Below are positions 26,491 to 34,623 of a stretch of DNA of 51,097 nucleotides, one piece after another (positions within the stretch are counted from its first letter, which is position 1; each line of letters starts with the position of its first letter). Made by a program: the position numbers and the translations under genes. The DNA is taken from positions 1 to 51,097 of the forward strand of contig CAZVCC010000020.1 of the NCBI GenBank assembly GCA_964626015.1, given 5' to 3'. This stretch comes from CAIKZJ01 sp964626015. Lineage in GTDB: Bacteria; Bacteroidota; Ignavibacteria; Tepidaquicellales; Tepidaquicellaceae. The notes beneath the pieces were generated by a model that was given only the letters and a program-made list of their open reading frames with translations, made no database searches and had not been told where the DNA came from.

Positions 26491-27818
26491 TCTTTTATAA
26501 AGTCCAGCAGCCCTTCCTTACCCAGTTTAATCCGTATGGTATCTCCCGGTAAAATTCCGCCTTCAAGAACTTTTTCTGCAAGTGGATTTGCAATATTCTT
26601 TTGAATCGTTCTCTTTAGCGGTCTCGCTCCGTATTGTATATCAAACCCAAGCTTTCCTATCCAGTCCTTAACATCGTTATCTATTATCAATTTGATGTTG
26701 TTTTTACGCAACCTTTCTGATAAATACTTAACCTGTATATCAACAATCGCCCTTATTTCCTTCTGTGTCAGAGGATTGAAAAGTATTATATCATCAATCC
26801 TGTTCAGAAATTCAGGTCTTATCGTTGCTTTTAGCAAATCAACAAGTTTCATCTTCAAATCACCGATTATTTCTTCTCTGTTCCTTTCATTCATCAGCTG
26901 AAGATGCTCTTGAATTAAATGTGAACCAAGGTTTGAAGTCATTATTATGATTGTGTTCTTGAAATTCACAGTTCTTCCCTGTGAATCCGTGAGCCTGCCC
27001 TCATCAAGTACCTGCAGAAGAACATTGAAAACATCCGGATGCGCTTTCTCTATCTCATCAAGCAGCACGACCGAATATGGCTTTCTTCTCACTGCTTCTG
27101 TAAGCTGCCCCCCTTCTTCATATCCCACGTAACCCGGAGGTGCACCTATTAGTCTGGATACTGAAAACTTTTCCATGTACTCGCTCATATCAATTCTTAC
27201 CATCGCATGCTCATCATCGAATAAAAACTCTGCAAGTGCTCTTGCAAGCTCAGTCTTTCCTACACCCGTAGTCCCGAGAAAAATGAATGAGCCTATCGGT
27301 CTGTTGTCATCCTGCAAACCCGCTCTTGACCTTCTTATTGCGTTTGATACAGCAGCCACAGCGTCATCCTGACCGATAACCCTCGCCGAAAGATTTTTTT
27401 CCATTTGAAGCAATTTCATCCTCTCGCTTTCGAGCATTCTGTTTACGGGTATTCCAGTCCATTTAGAAACCACTTCGGCAATATCCTCTGCGTCAACCTC
27501 CTCTTTAAGCATCTTCTTATCCGCCTGTATTTTTAACAATTCCTCGGATTTTGAAATTATGCTCTTTTCAATTTCTGGAATTTTCCCGTATCTCAGTTCA
27601 GCAACTTTTGCAAGATTTCCGTTTCTTTCAAGAGTGTCTGCCTCAAGTTTAAGCCTTTCCGTTTTCTCTTTAAGCTTTCTTATATTTTTAATTAAATCTT
27701 TCTCGAGATTCCAGTGTGCAATCAGTGAATCCCTTTCCGATTTAAGCTCGGCTAATTCCTTCTCAATTTCTTTTAATCTGATTTCAGTCGGATTAATGTT
27801 TGATTCTTTTTTAGCCAT
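26487..27818 (-). CDS. clpB: N-terminally truncated ClpB: M domain plus second AAA+ domain only
   Basis: A 443-residue protein matching the C-terminal half of ClpB (about 860 residues). Residues 1-110 are the coiled-coil M domain, with an ELRYGKIPEIEKS motif. VVSKWTGIPVNRM leads into NBD2: Walker A GTTGVGKT (Pro to Thr against GPTGVGKT), pore loop GYVGYEEGG, Walker B VVLLDEIEKAH, Arg finger in EFLNRID and sensor 2 GARPLKR. The N domain and NBD1 are missing. An in-frame TAA lies nine codons before the ATG and pyrB ends 8 bp upstream, so the gene cannot extend. The rest is intact and the next gene overlaps by 4 bp, which suggests a functional short form, not a decaying pseudogene. Role inferred: a single-ring unfoldase or a regulator of full-length ClpB. 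Confidence 0.9.
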   Translation of the reverse strand: MAKKESNINPTEIRLKEIEKELAELKSERDSLIAHWNLEKDLIKNIRKLKEKTERLKLEADTLERNGNLAKVAELRYGKIPEIEKSIISKSEELLKIQADKKMLKEEVDAEDIAEVVSKWTGIPVNRMLESERMKLLQMEKNLSARVIGQDDAVAAVSNAIRRSRAGLQDDNRPIGSFIFLGTTGVGKTELARALAEFLFDDEHAMVRIDMSEYMEKFSVSRLIGAPPGYVGYEEGGQLTEAVRRKPYSVVLLDEIEKAHPDVFNVLLQVLDEGRLTDSQGRTVNFKNTIIIMTSNLGSHLIQEHLQLMNERNREEIIGDLKMKLVDLLKATIRPEFLNRIDDIILFNPLTQKEIRAIVDIQVKYLSERLRKNNIKLIIDNDVKDWIGKLGFDIQYGARPLKRTIQKNIANPLAEKVLEGGILPGDTIRIKLGKEGLLDFIKE

Positions 27819-27826
27819 AGAACAAT

Positions 27827-28909
27827 TTAGATATTTAAGATTTTATCTTTAATTCCCATTATGTAAGCTATGAGCGCTGTCCTGACCCACATTCCGTTTC
27901 TTTCTTGTCTCCAGTACTTTGCTCTTGGGTCGTCATCAATCGCAACATCTATTTCCTGCCTTCTTGGAAGCGGATGCATGATTATCGCCGTTTTCTTCAT
28001 TAGCTTAAGATGCTTTTTCTCAAGATGGAATTTTGAATAATCAATGTCCTGAGATTCACCGCTTACATCGTATTCATCCTGAATCCTCGTCATATAGACC
28101 GCGTCAGCCTCTGGAAGCACTTTCTCGAGGTCTGATGTTTCTCTGAAATACATCTTCTGTTTCTTTAAGAACTGTTTTATATCATCGCCTATCCTGAGGT
28201 ATTCGGGCGAAACAAAAATTATTTTAACACCTTTGTAATGTTTAAGCAGATATGTGAGTGAACGCACTGTTCTGCCTCTCTTTAAATCTCCGACCATAAC
28301 GATCGTTTTTCCTTTTATACCGCCTTTATCGAGGAATGACTGATGAAGGGTGTACATGTCAAGAAGTGCCTGTGTTGGATGCTGGTCTTTACCTGAACCT
28401 CCGTTTATTATGCTTATTGGTCTTTTCGTCTTGTTCAGCATCCATGCCGATTTCTCAGCCATGCCTTCCTCAAAGTGTCTCATTATAATCAAATCTGCGT
28501 ATGAACTGAAAGTCCGAATTGTATCTTCCGGAGTCTCACCTTTTACTTCTGATGACGTTGAAGTAGAACGGATTTCACTAACCTGTAAACCGAGTATGTA
28601 ACAGGCACTCTGGAATGATATGAAAGTTCTGGTTGAAGGCTGTACGAAATATAGCATCGCTCTTTTATGTGATAGTAATGTTCTCATGTAATCGAGACCC
28701 TCTTCCGATTTTGAAATCTTTCTTATTTTATTCGCAATCTCAAACAAATCGTTTAATAGCTCAAGCGTGAACTGCTGTGCGAAAAGGCAGTCGAAAATTC
28801 TGCCGTCTTTCTCAAAGTAAGTCAGCTTTTTATCAAGCTTTAATTTATAAAATTCTTCCCATGAAAGATTTTTAAGAGCATCTAATTTCTTCTGTTGTGC
28901 TTTTGTCAT
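27827..28909 (-). CDS. pyrB: Aspartate carbamoyltransferase catalytic subunit
   Basis: A 360-residue transcarbamylase, about 50 residues longer than the E. coli catalytic chain. The extension is mostly N-terminal (about 1-45). It has the carbamoyl-phosphate loop PSTRTFISFQSA, HPTQALLDMYTL, GDLKRGRTVRS, and the aspartate-binding MHPLPRRQEID followed by NGMWVRTAL. HPLPR favours aspartate over ornithine. It makes N-carbamoylaspartate in pyrimidine synthesis. The gene lies 24 bp after carbamate kinase, which makes or uses the same carbamoyl phosphate. No pyrI regulatory chain is adjacent. Confidence 0.92.
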   Translation of the reverse strand: MTKAQQKKLDALKNLSWEEFYKLKLDKKLTYFEKDGRIFDCLFAQQFTLELLNDLFEIANKIRKISKSEEGLDYMRTLLSHKRAMLYFVQPSTRTFISFQSACYILGLQVSEIRSTSTSSEVKGETPEDTIRTFSSYADLIIMRHFEEGMAEKSAWMLNKTKRPISIINGGSGKDQHPTQALLDMYTLHQSFLDKGGIKGKTIVMVGDLKRGRTVRSLTYLLKHYKGVKIIFVSPEYLRIGDDIKQFLKKQKMYFRETSDLEKVLPEADAVYMTRIQDEYDVSGESQDIDYSKFHLEKKHLKLMKKTAIIMHPLPRRQEIDVAIDDDPRAKYWRQERNGMWVRTALIAYIMGIKDKILNI

Positions 28910-28933
28910 ATATGTTATTTAAGTTATTTATTC

Positions 28934-29890
28934 TTATTGGTGAATTAATGTACCGGCTTTGTTTTCAATCGCGTCCACAAGTTTTTCAATGTGTGTTATT
29001 ATTGCGTTATTACCGGTGTTTTGAACAAATTCAATAACAGACTGCACTTTCGGACCCATGCTACCCGCCGTGAAATGCCCCTGATCGTAATATGTAGTCG
29101 CTTCATCAAGGTTTAAATCCTTAAGCTTAATTTCATTCGGTTTACGGAAGTTAATGTAACATTGTTCAACGTTAGTTAAAATTACAAACAGGTCTGCTTT
29201 TAGGTCTATGGCAAGACGTGCTGAAGCAAGGTCTTTATCGATAACAGCTTCAACTCCCGCAAGATTTCCGTTGCTGTCGTGATAAACGGGTATGCCTCCT
29301 CCTCCCACGCAAATAACTATATATTCATTGTTCGTTAAATCGTGTATTATATTCTTCTGAACTATGGAAATCGGTTTAGGCGAGGCAACAACCCTTCTGA
29401 ATCCTTTGCCGGCCGGGTCTTCCTTGAACTTCCAGCTTTTTGTTCTTAAAATTTCTTTAGTTTGTTCGAGAGTGTAGTATGGACCAACTGGCTTTGTTAA
29501 ATTTTCAAAAGCGTGGTCTTTCTCATCAACCATAACCTGCGTAAGCAGCGCTAATGTTTGTTTCCTTATTCCGTGTTTTTCAAACGCATTCTGCAGAGAT
29601 TTCTGTAGTATATAACCGATTTCTCCCTGTGTTTCTGCAACGCATACATCAAGAGGCATGGGCGGAACTTTTGAAGATCCTTCTTCCTGTTGTATCAGCA
29701 GATTTCCAACCTGAGGACCGTTTCCATGTGTGAGTATAACATCATAATCCGGAGATTTAAACAAAGGAATTAACTGCTCGGCTGTCTGATCCGAAGCGGC
29801 TTCTCTTTCTTCAATCGTTCCCTTGGATTTAGAATCTAATAAAGCATTCCCCCCTAAAGCGATAACAAGTAATTTCTTTTTCTCTGCCAT
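28934..29890 (-). CDS. arcC: Carbamate kinase
   Basis: A 318-residue amino-acid-kinase-fold enzyme. It has VIALGGNALL, THGNGPQVGNLL, PLDVCVAETQGEIGYIL, VCVGGGGIPV, EAVIDKDLASARLA and GSMGPKVQSVIEFV. It interconverts carbamoyl phosphate plus ADP with carbamate/ammonia plus ATP. I place the start at 29890 (MAEKKKLLVIALGG). The frame is open to 29989, but the extra 33 residues are unlike the family. No arginine deiminase or ornithine carbamoyltransferase is nearby. Adjacency to pyrB suggests it either supplies or drains carbamoyl phosphate at the entry to pyrimidine synthesis. Confidence 0.93.
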   Translation of the reverse strand: MAEKKKLLVIALGGNALLDSKSKGTIEEREAASDQTAEQLIPLFKSPDYDVILTHGNGPQVGNLLIQQEEGSSKVPPMPLDVCVAETQGEIGYILQKSLQNAFEKHGIRKQTLALLTQVMVDEKDHAFENLTKPVGPYYTLEQTKEILRTKSWKFKEDPAGKGFRRVVASPKPISIVQKNIIHDLTNNEYIVICVGGGGIPVYHDSNGNLAGVEAVIDKDLASARLAIDLKADLFVILTNVEQCYINFRKPNEIKLKDLNLDEATTYYDQGHFTAGSMGPKVQSVIEFVQNTGNNAIITHIEKLVDAIENKAGTLIHQ

Positions 29891-30057
29891 GTTTAAATAA
29901 GAATCAAATAATATATTTATTAAAACACTAAAAATATCAATAAATACAGTCATTCTCAATTCATTAAGCTCTCGAAATACTGCCATCATAAACCATCTTT
30001 TTCAAATAAATTAACATACAAAATTGTTTTCAATCCCGTGTCAAAACTCCATCTTTC

Positions 30058-30122
30058 AATCCGTGACCATCCGGCTCATTCGTGACGTCTGTGTTCAATT
30101 ATTTCAAATCAGTTTGCTAATC
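30058..30122 (+). repeat. Degenerate copy of the ATCCGTG composite repeat
   Basis: This 65-nt stretch resembles the 65-nt segment at 40839-40903. It has AATCCGTGACC and ATCCGGCTC units, a TTCGTGACG and TCTGTGTTCA pair, then ATTATTTCAAATCAG. The order of modules is the same, with scattered substitutions. It lies in the 359-bp gap between the divergent carbamate kinase and M48 protease genes. It overlaps the start of the longest possible frame of the protease (30130) closely enough to argue for the internal start. Apart from this repeat I see nothing in the gap. Confidence 0.65.
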
Positions 30123-30249
30123 TTTTTCTTTGATACTCCTCATTTATTCCATTCCACCATCTATGCGTTTATATTATCCCAAATATTACCTCAGGAACAT
30201 TATTGCCATTATTATTGTAAAACTTATTAGAAATATTTATCTTTCAATT

Positions 30250-31086
30250 ATGATGAAAATAAGCAAAATAATACCTCTTTCTGCATTTGTGATGATATTT
30301 ATGTTATTTTCAATCTCAATTTTTTACAGTTGCGGTGCAAATTTGTTCTCCACTGCCGATGACGTAAAACTGGGAGAGGATTTAGACAAGGAAATTCATA
30401 GCAAACCAAACGAATTTCCTCTGTTAACTAACAGACCCGATATCACCAACTATGTATCAGACCTCGGTAAATACATTCTAAATTCTTCTCCGAAAATTGA
30501 ATATAAAAATGTCTTTCCTTATAAATTTCAGGTTATTAACGATACGATTATTAATGCTTTCTGTACTCCCGGCGGATTTATTTACGTTTATACCGGTCTG
30601 ATGAAATTTGTTGATAATGAAGCGACTCTAGCAGGTGTTATTGCCCACGAGATTGCTCATGCGGAAAGACGACACATGACGCAGCGTTTAACGTCATATT
30701 ACGGGATAAGTATGCTAATGAGTATAGTGCTCGGGAATAATCCTAATGCCGCTGTAGAAATTGCCGCAAACTTATTCGTGGGTATGGGTTTTCTCGCAAA
30801 CAGCAGGTCAGATGAAGAAGAAGCAGATAATTATTCGATAAAATATCTCATGACGTCAAAATATTATCCCGGTGGTATTCAGTATTTCTTCGATAATATT
30901 CTGAAAAAACAGCAGCAAGCAGGGACTGTTGGAGGTGGATTCGATCGTCTCCTTTCCACGCACCCTTTGCCTCAGGATAGGATTCAGAATGTTAAAGACC
31001 AGATGAAGAAAAATAAGATTGTTAACGACTCAACTAAGGGTATTTATCGTGATGAATACCAGATCTTTAAATCAAAATTAAATTAA
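30250..31086 (+). CDS. M48 family metalloprotease lipoprotein
   Basis: A 278-residue exported zinc protease. A hydrophobic signal (about 5-27) ends in FYSCG, giving a loose lipobox with Cys28. The M48 domain shows the HEIAH zinc motif at 133-137. A downstream glutamate in RSDEEEADNYS is the expected third ligand. Length and layout resemble periplasmic BepA/LoiP-type quality-control proteases, though without the BepA TPR domain. I prefer the tandem ATGs at 30250/30253 over an in-frame ATG at 30130. The longer form would bury the signal behind 40 residues and start next to a repeat. It ends 4 bp before a small secreted protein gene. Confidence 0.88.
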   Translation: MMKISKIIPLSAFVMIFMLFSISIFYSCGANLFSTADDVKLGEDLDKEIHSKPNEFPLLTNRPDITNYVSDLGKYILNSSPKIEYKNVFPYKFQVINDTIINAFCTPGGFIYVYTGLMKFVDNEATLAGVIAHEIAHAERRHMTQRLTSYYGISMLMSIVLGNNPNAAVEIAANLFVGMGFLANSRSDEEEADNYSIKYLMTSKYYPGGIQYFFDNILKKQQQAGTVGGGFDRLLSTHPLPQDRIQNVKDQMKKNKIVNDSTKGIYRDEYQIFKSKLN

Positions 31087-31090
31087 AAGA

Positions 31091-31597
31091 ATGAAATATA
31101 TATTAATACTTATCGCAGTTTTATTCGTTACACCAGTATTTTCTCAGATAAAAGTAGATAATAACAGCTATAAATTCAACATAAGTTTCGATAATAAATG
31201 GAAAGAAGTCTCGAAAGTAGAAACCGATAAAAAAGATGTAATAACTTACAGCTTCAGTAAAAATTCAAAGGTAGCCGCTACTATAATTGCTTTTAAATTT
31301 GTTTCGCCTCAGAAAATTGACGACCTTATCTACACACTCGAAAAGGATTTTAACCTCAATATTCCGGAAAGAATAGGCGATTACGTTAAATCAAACAACG
31401 AATCATACGAGAGCAAGTCTGCCGATTACAAGGATAAAGACACCTATGAAAAGATTTACTATTACACTACAATAAAAGATAATAACGGCGAGTTCTATAG
31501 TTATATGATTCGGTTTATAGCCGATAATTCCTATAATCATAGTGATTTTGAATACGATGTCAGTACAATCATTAACTATTTTAAGATTAATCTCTGA
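31091..31597 (+). CDS. Small secreted protein of unknown function
   Basis: A 168-residue protein with a clear signal peptide (about 1-18, ending VFSQ). The mature part is a charged alpha/beta sequence, KVDNNSYKFNISFDNKW at the start and YDVSTIINYFKINL at the end. It resembles PsbP-like or SRPBCC-like small periplasmic domains only in general shape, and I do not recognise a family. It is 4 bp downstream of the M48 protease and probably co-expressed. It ends one base before the convergent MBL hydrolase gene. Confidence 0.7.
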   Translation: MKYILILIAVLFVTPVFSQIKVDNNSYKFNISFDNKWKEVSKVETDKKDVITYSFSKNSKVAATIIAFKFVSPQKIDDLIYTLEKDFNLNIPERIGDYVKSNNESYESKSADYKDKDTYEKIYYYTTIKDNNGEFYSYMIRFIADNSYNHSDFEYDVSTIINYFKINL

Positions 31598-32242
31598 TTA
31601 ATTCTGTAAGAAAGGATTGTACTTTTTCTCGTCACCTACATTGGTCATACCCATATGACCGGGATACAATTCGTATTCATCCGTACAAACCTCAAACAGT
31701 TTATGCTTTATCGAATGTAATAGCGTGTCATAATCTCCTCCGGGCAGGTCAGTCCTTCCAATTGACGCCCGAAAGATAACATCACCGCAGAATATTACTT
31801 TCTCCATATTATCTGTTATGCACACTCCTCCCGGAGAATGTCCCGGTGTATGTATGAAATTCAGCTCATTCTCACCGACTTTAATAATCGTGTCCTTCAT
31901 AATAAATTTGCTTACCGCGGGTAAATTCTCAAACTGTATCCCATAAAATTCTCCCTGTGCTTTCGCATTATCGTACAAGAATAAATCATCCTTGTGTATA
32001 TAAGAATCAACACCGAAAACCTTTACAGCAAACCCGTTGCCGAGAACATGGTCAACATGACCGTGAGTCATCAGAATGAATTTGATGTTTATTTTGTTGT
32101 CATGTAAGTACTTTAGAAGAACATCCTTTTCGTGAAAAGTATGGTATCCCGGGTCTATTAATACGCCTTCGAGTGTGTTTTCGCAGTGATAGACGTAACT
32201 GTTCATCTGAAATGGATTAACGGTGAATGCTTTTATTTTCAT
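31598..32242 (-). CDS. MBL-fold metallo-hydrolase (glyoxalase II-like)
   Basis: A 214-residue metallo-beta-lactamase-fold hydrolase. The metal motif THGHVDH gives His60, His62, Asp64 and His65. HTPGHSPGG, IFCGDVIFRASIGRTDLPGGD and LYPGHM supply the remaining ligands. The short form without the C-terminal HAGH domain resembles YcbL-type type II glyoxalases, so hydrolysis of a thioester such as S-lactoylglutathione or a bacillithiol/CoA analogue is likely. It is divergent from smpB with 59 bp between them and convergent with the small secreted protein. Confidence 0.88.
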   Translation of the reverse strand: MKIKAFTVNPFQMNSYVYHCENTLEGVLIDPGYHTFHEKDVLLKYLHDNKINIKFILMTHGHVDHVLGNGFAVKVFGVDSYIHKDDLFLYDNAKAQGEFYGIQFENLPAVSKFIMKDTIIKVGENELNFIHTPGHSPGGVCITDNMEKVIFCGDVIFRASIGRTDLPGGDYDTLLHSIKHKLFEVCTDEYELYPGHMGMTNVGDEKKYNPFLQN

Positions 32243-32301
32243 TATTTAAATTGATTTTACTAAAGTTATTAAATAATTTAAATGTTATTTATTCGTAGAA
32301 A

Positions 32302-32751
32302 TTGACCGATACTGATAAAATTAAAATAATAGGAACTAATAGAAAAGCTAATTTTCAGTACGAAATCCTGAATAAGTATGAAGCTGGTATAGTCCTCTTG
32401 GGTACTGAGGTAAAATCCCTCAGGGAGGCAAAGGTAAATCTGTCAGATGCATACGGAAGGTTCGCAAACAATGAACTCTGGCTTATCGGTGCACATATAA
32501 ATGAGTATAAGTATGGAAACCTGAACAATCATGACCCTGTCAGGAAAAGAAAAATGCTTATGAATAAAAAAGAGCTTCGTAAGTTAAAGGCAAAGCTCGA
32601 AGAACTTGGTCTGACATTAATCGTAACAAAAATATATTTTAAGAACTCTAAAGTTAAAGTTGAAATTGCACTCGCAAGAGGGAAGAAACTTTATGATAAG
32701 AGGGAATCTATTAAAAGCCGGGAAACCGAAAGGAAACTAAAAAATTACTGA
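32302..32751 (+). CDS. smpB: SsrA-binding protein SmpB
   Basis: A 149-residue tmRNA-binding protein of standard length. It has NRKANFQYEILNKYEAGIVLLGTEVKSLR at the start of the OB fold. GRFANNELWLIGAHINEY and a basic C-terminal tail (about 130-149) insert in the ribosome channel. SmpB delivers tmRNA to stalled ribosomes for trans-translation. The start is TTG at 32302, since no ATG or GTG is suitably placed. No ssrA RNA gene is visible in the flanking DNA. tyrS begins one base after the stop. Confidence 0.95.
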   Translation: MTDTDKIKIIGTNRKANFQYEILNKYEAGIVLLGTEVKSLREAKVNLSDAYGRFANNELWLIGAHINEYKYGNLNNHDPVRKRKMLMNKKELRKLKAKLEELGLTLIVTKIYFKNSKVKVEIALARGKKLYDKRESIKSRETERKLKNY

Positions 32752-32752
32752 T

Positions 32753-33964
32753 ATGTTTTTATCTCTGAATGAACAAATGGATATCCTCAGGAAGGGAACT
32801 GTTGAAATTATACCCGAGGAAGAATTAGCTAAGAAAATCGAAAAAGCTATTAAGACACGAAAACCCCTTAATGTAAAGCTTGGATGCGACCCTTCTGTTC
32901 CAGACCTTCACATCGGACACTCAGTCGTTCTAAATAAACTCCGCGAGTTTCAGGACCTCGGACATACTGCGATTCTGATAGTGGGCGATTATACGGGCAT
33001 GATAGGCGACCCAAGCGGTAAGAAGAAAACACGCCCCCAGCTTACGTTTGAAGAAACCCGCGAGAACGGTAAGTCCTATTTCGAACAGGCATCGCGTATT
33101 CTCGATAAAGATAAAACAAAGATTATTTACAATTCTGAATGGCTCAGTAAAATAGACCTGCAAGAACTTATTAAAATTCTTGGAAAGTTTACCGTCCAGA
33201 GAATACTTGAAAGAGATGATTTCACTAACCGTATGCGCGACCAGGTTGAAGTGTCAATGCACGAACTTTTATATCCTATTATGCAGGGTTACGATTCTTA
33301 CGCTATTGACGCCGATGTTGAACTCGGAGGAACCGACCAAAAGTTTAATAATCTTGTCGGACGCGATATGCAGAAGCGTTTCGGAAAGGACCCGCAGATT
33401 GTGATGTTAATGCCGCTGCTCGAGGGTACCGACGGCTCCGAGAAAATGAGTAAGTCATTGAATAATTACATCGGTATATCTGAAGAGCCAAAGGATATTT
33501 TCGGTAAAACCATGAGCATCCCTGACGTTCTTATATTTAAGTATTATACCCTCGCAACGCGTCTTACCCCAAATGAGCTACTGGAAATTAAAAGAGAACT
33601 CGAAGACCCGAACACAAACCCGCGAAACCTGAAACGACGTCTCGGGTATGAACTCGTTAAACTGTATTACAACGAAGAAGTCGCTAAACAGTCTATAGAA
33701 GAGTTTGATAAAATTTTCATTAAAAAGGAAGTCCCTGACGATATTCCCGAAATAGTACTCAAAGAAAAAGGAACAAAGCTTATTACTCTTATCGTATCCA
33801 ATAAAATGGCGGATTCTAACGCAGCTGCAAGAAGACTAATCGAACAGGGCGGTGTTACAATCAACGGCGGGAAGGTAGATGATTTTAATCATGTGTTAGA
33901 TTACTCCGAAGATTTTGTCCTGAAAGTCGGTAAAAGAAAATTCCTGAAGGTAAAAGTAAAGTAA
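32753..33964 (+). CDS. tyrS: Tyrosyl-tRNA synthetase
   Basis: A 403-residue class I synthetase. It has HIGH at 53-56 (DLHIGHSVVL), GDYTGMIGDPSGK, GGTDQKFNN, KMSKS at 231-235 and a C-terminal S4 RNA-binding domain (about 340-403, with SNAAARRLIEQGGVTINGGK). The HIGH and GDPSGK arrangement fits the TyrZ-like subgroup with a longer spacing to KMSKS. It charges tRNA-Tyr. It is coupled to smpB (one-base gap). Confidence 0.96.
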   Translation: MFLSLNEQMDILRKGTVEIIPEEELAKKIEKAIKTRKPLNVKLGCDPSVPDLHIGHSVVLNKLREFQDLGHTAILIVGDYTGMIGDPSGKKKTRPQLTFEETRENGKSYFEQASRILDKDKTKIIYNSEWLSKIDLQELIKILGKFTVQRILERDDFTNRMRDQVEVSMHELLYPIMQGYDSYAIDADVELGGTDQKFNNLVGRDMQKRFGKDPQIVMLMPLLEGTDGSEKMSKSLNNYIGISEEPKDIFGKTMSIPDVLIFKYYTLATRLTPNELLEIKRELEDPNTNPRNLKRRLGYELVKLYYNEEVAKQSIEEFDKIFIKKEVPDDIPEIVLKEKGTKLITLIVSNKMADSNAAARRLIEQGGVTINGGKVDDFNHVLDYSEDFVLKVGKRKFLKVKVK

Positions 33965-33998
33965 AAATTAATTAATTATATTTTAATATTATTTTATA

Positions 33999-34038
33999 TA
34001 AGTTTGTATCAGTTAAATAAATTACAATCGAGAGGAGG
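33999..34038 (+). promoter_or_regulatory. Candidate -7 box and strong Shine-Dalgarno before the arginine decarboxylase
   Basis: TAAGTTTG at 33999-34006 fits the Bacteroidota TAnnTTTG -7 box, though no convincing -33 TTTG is seen at the right distance. AGGAGG at 34033-34038 is a full Shine-Dalgarno 5 nt before the ATG at 34044. Few genes in this window have one. Confidence 0.45.
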
Positions 34039-34043
34039 GTGTT

Positions 34044-34589
34044 ATGTTTCAGCCAACAAAAATATTTTTCACTAAAGGAGTAGGAAGACATAAAGATTAT
34101 CTGCAGTCTTTTGAGCTTGCATTAAGACACGCGGGTATCGAAAAGTTAAACCTCGTAATGGTATCAAGTATCTATCCGCCCGGTTGTAAACGAATCACCC
34201 GCGAACAGGGAATGGAGTTGCTTTCACCCGGTAATATAACTTACTGCGTTATGGCTCGTAATTTTACGAATGAACCCAATCGTCTAATCGCTACTTCAAT
34301 CGGTGTGGCACTGCCGTCAGATGACAGTCATTACGGCTACATTTCCGAGCATCATCCTTTCGGCGAAACCGAAAAGATATCGGGTGAATACGCTGAAGAC
34401 CTCGCGGCTACCATGCTCGCCACGACTCTGGGCGTCGAGTTCGACACTGAAACTGCATGGAATGAACGCGAACAGGTCTATAAACAGAGCGGCAAAATAT
34501 TCAAAACATTCAACGTCACTCAATCAGCGGAAGGGGATAAGTACGGTCTCTGGACTACTGTAATTTCATGTGCAGTCTTCCTTCCGTAA
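34044..34589 (+). CDS. pdaD: Pyruvoyl-dependent arginine decarboxylase
   Basis: A 181-residue proenzyme of the PvlArgDC family. The self-cleavage site is the serine pair Ser41-Ser42 in MVSSIYPPG. Cleavage yields a beta chain (1-41) and an alpha chain whose Ser42 becomes the pyruvoyl cofactor. GYISEHHPFGETE and the C-terminal half match archaeal and Chlorobi-type enzymes. It converts arginine to agmatine, usually as the first step to putrescine and spermidine. No agmatinase or agmatine deiminase is in the window. A strong AGGAGG precedes it and a clear terminator follows, so it appears to be an independent unit. Confidence 0.94.
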   Translation: MFQPTKIFFTKGVGRHKDYLQSFELALRHAGIEKLNLVMVSSIYPPGCKRITREQGMELLSPGNITYCVMARNFTNEPNRLIATSIGVALPSDDSHYGYISEHHPFGETEKISGEYAEDLAATMLATTLGVEFDTETAWNEREQVYKQSGKIFKTFNVTQSAEGDKYGLWTTVISCAVFLP

Positions 34590-34623
34590 TATATTCTAAA
34601 CACAAATATTAAACTCTAATAAC

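Noticed and set aside
26487..27818. Frameshifted or mis-assembled full-length clpB
   Set aside because: The DNA upstream is an intact pyrB gene, not the missing half of clpB, and an in-frame stop precedes the ATG. A sequencing error cannot restore the N-terminal half.
29891..29989. 33-residue N-terminal extension of carbamate kinase
   Set aside because: It is hydrophobic and unlike the family. The Met at 29890 gives the standard N-terminus MAEKKKLLVIALGG.
30130..30249. 40-residue N-terminal extension of the M48 protease
   Set aside because: It would precede the lipoprotein signal and starts next to a decayed repeat. The tandem ATGs at 30250/30253 fit better.
32243..32301. tmRNA (ssrA) gene near smpB
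   Set aside because: The gap is only 59 bp, and no tRNA-like ends or tag reading frame are seen on either side of smpB.
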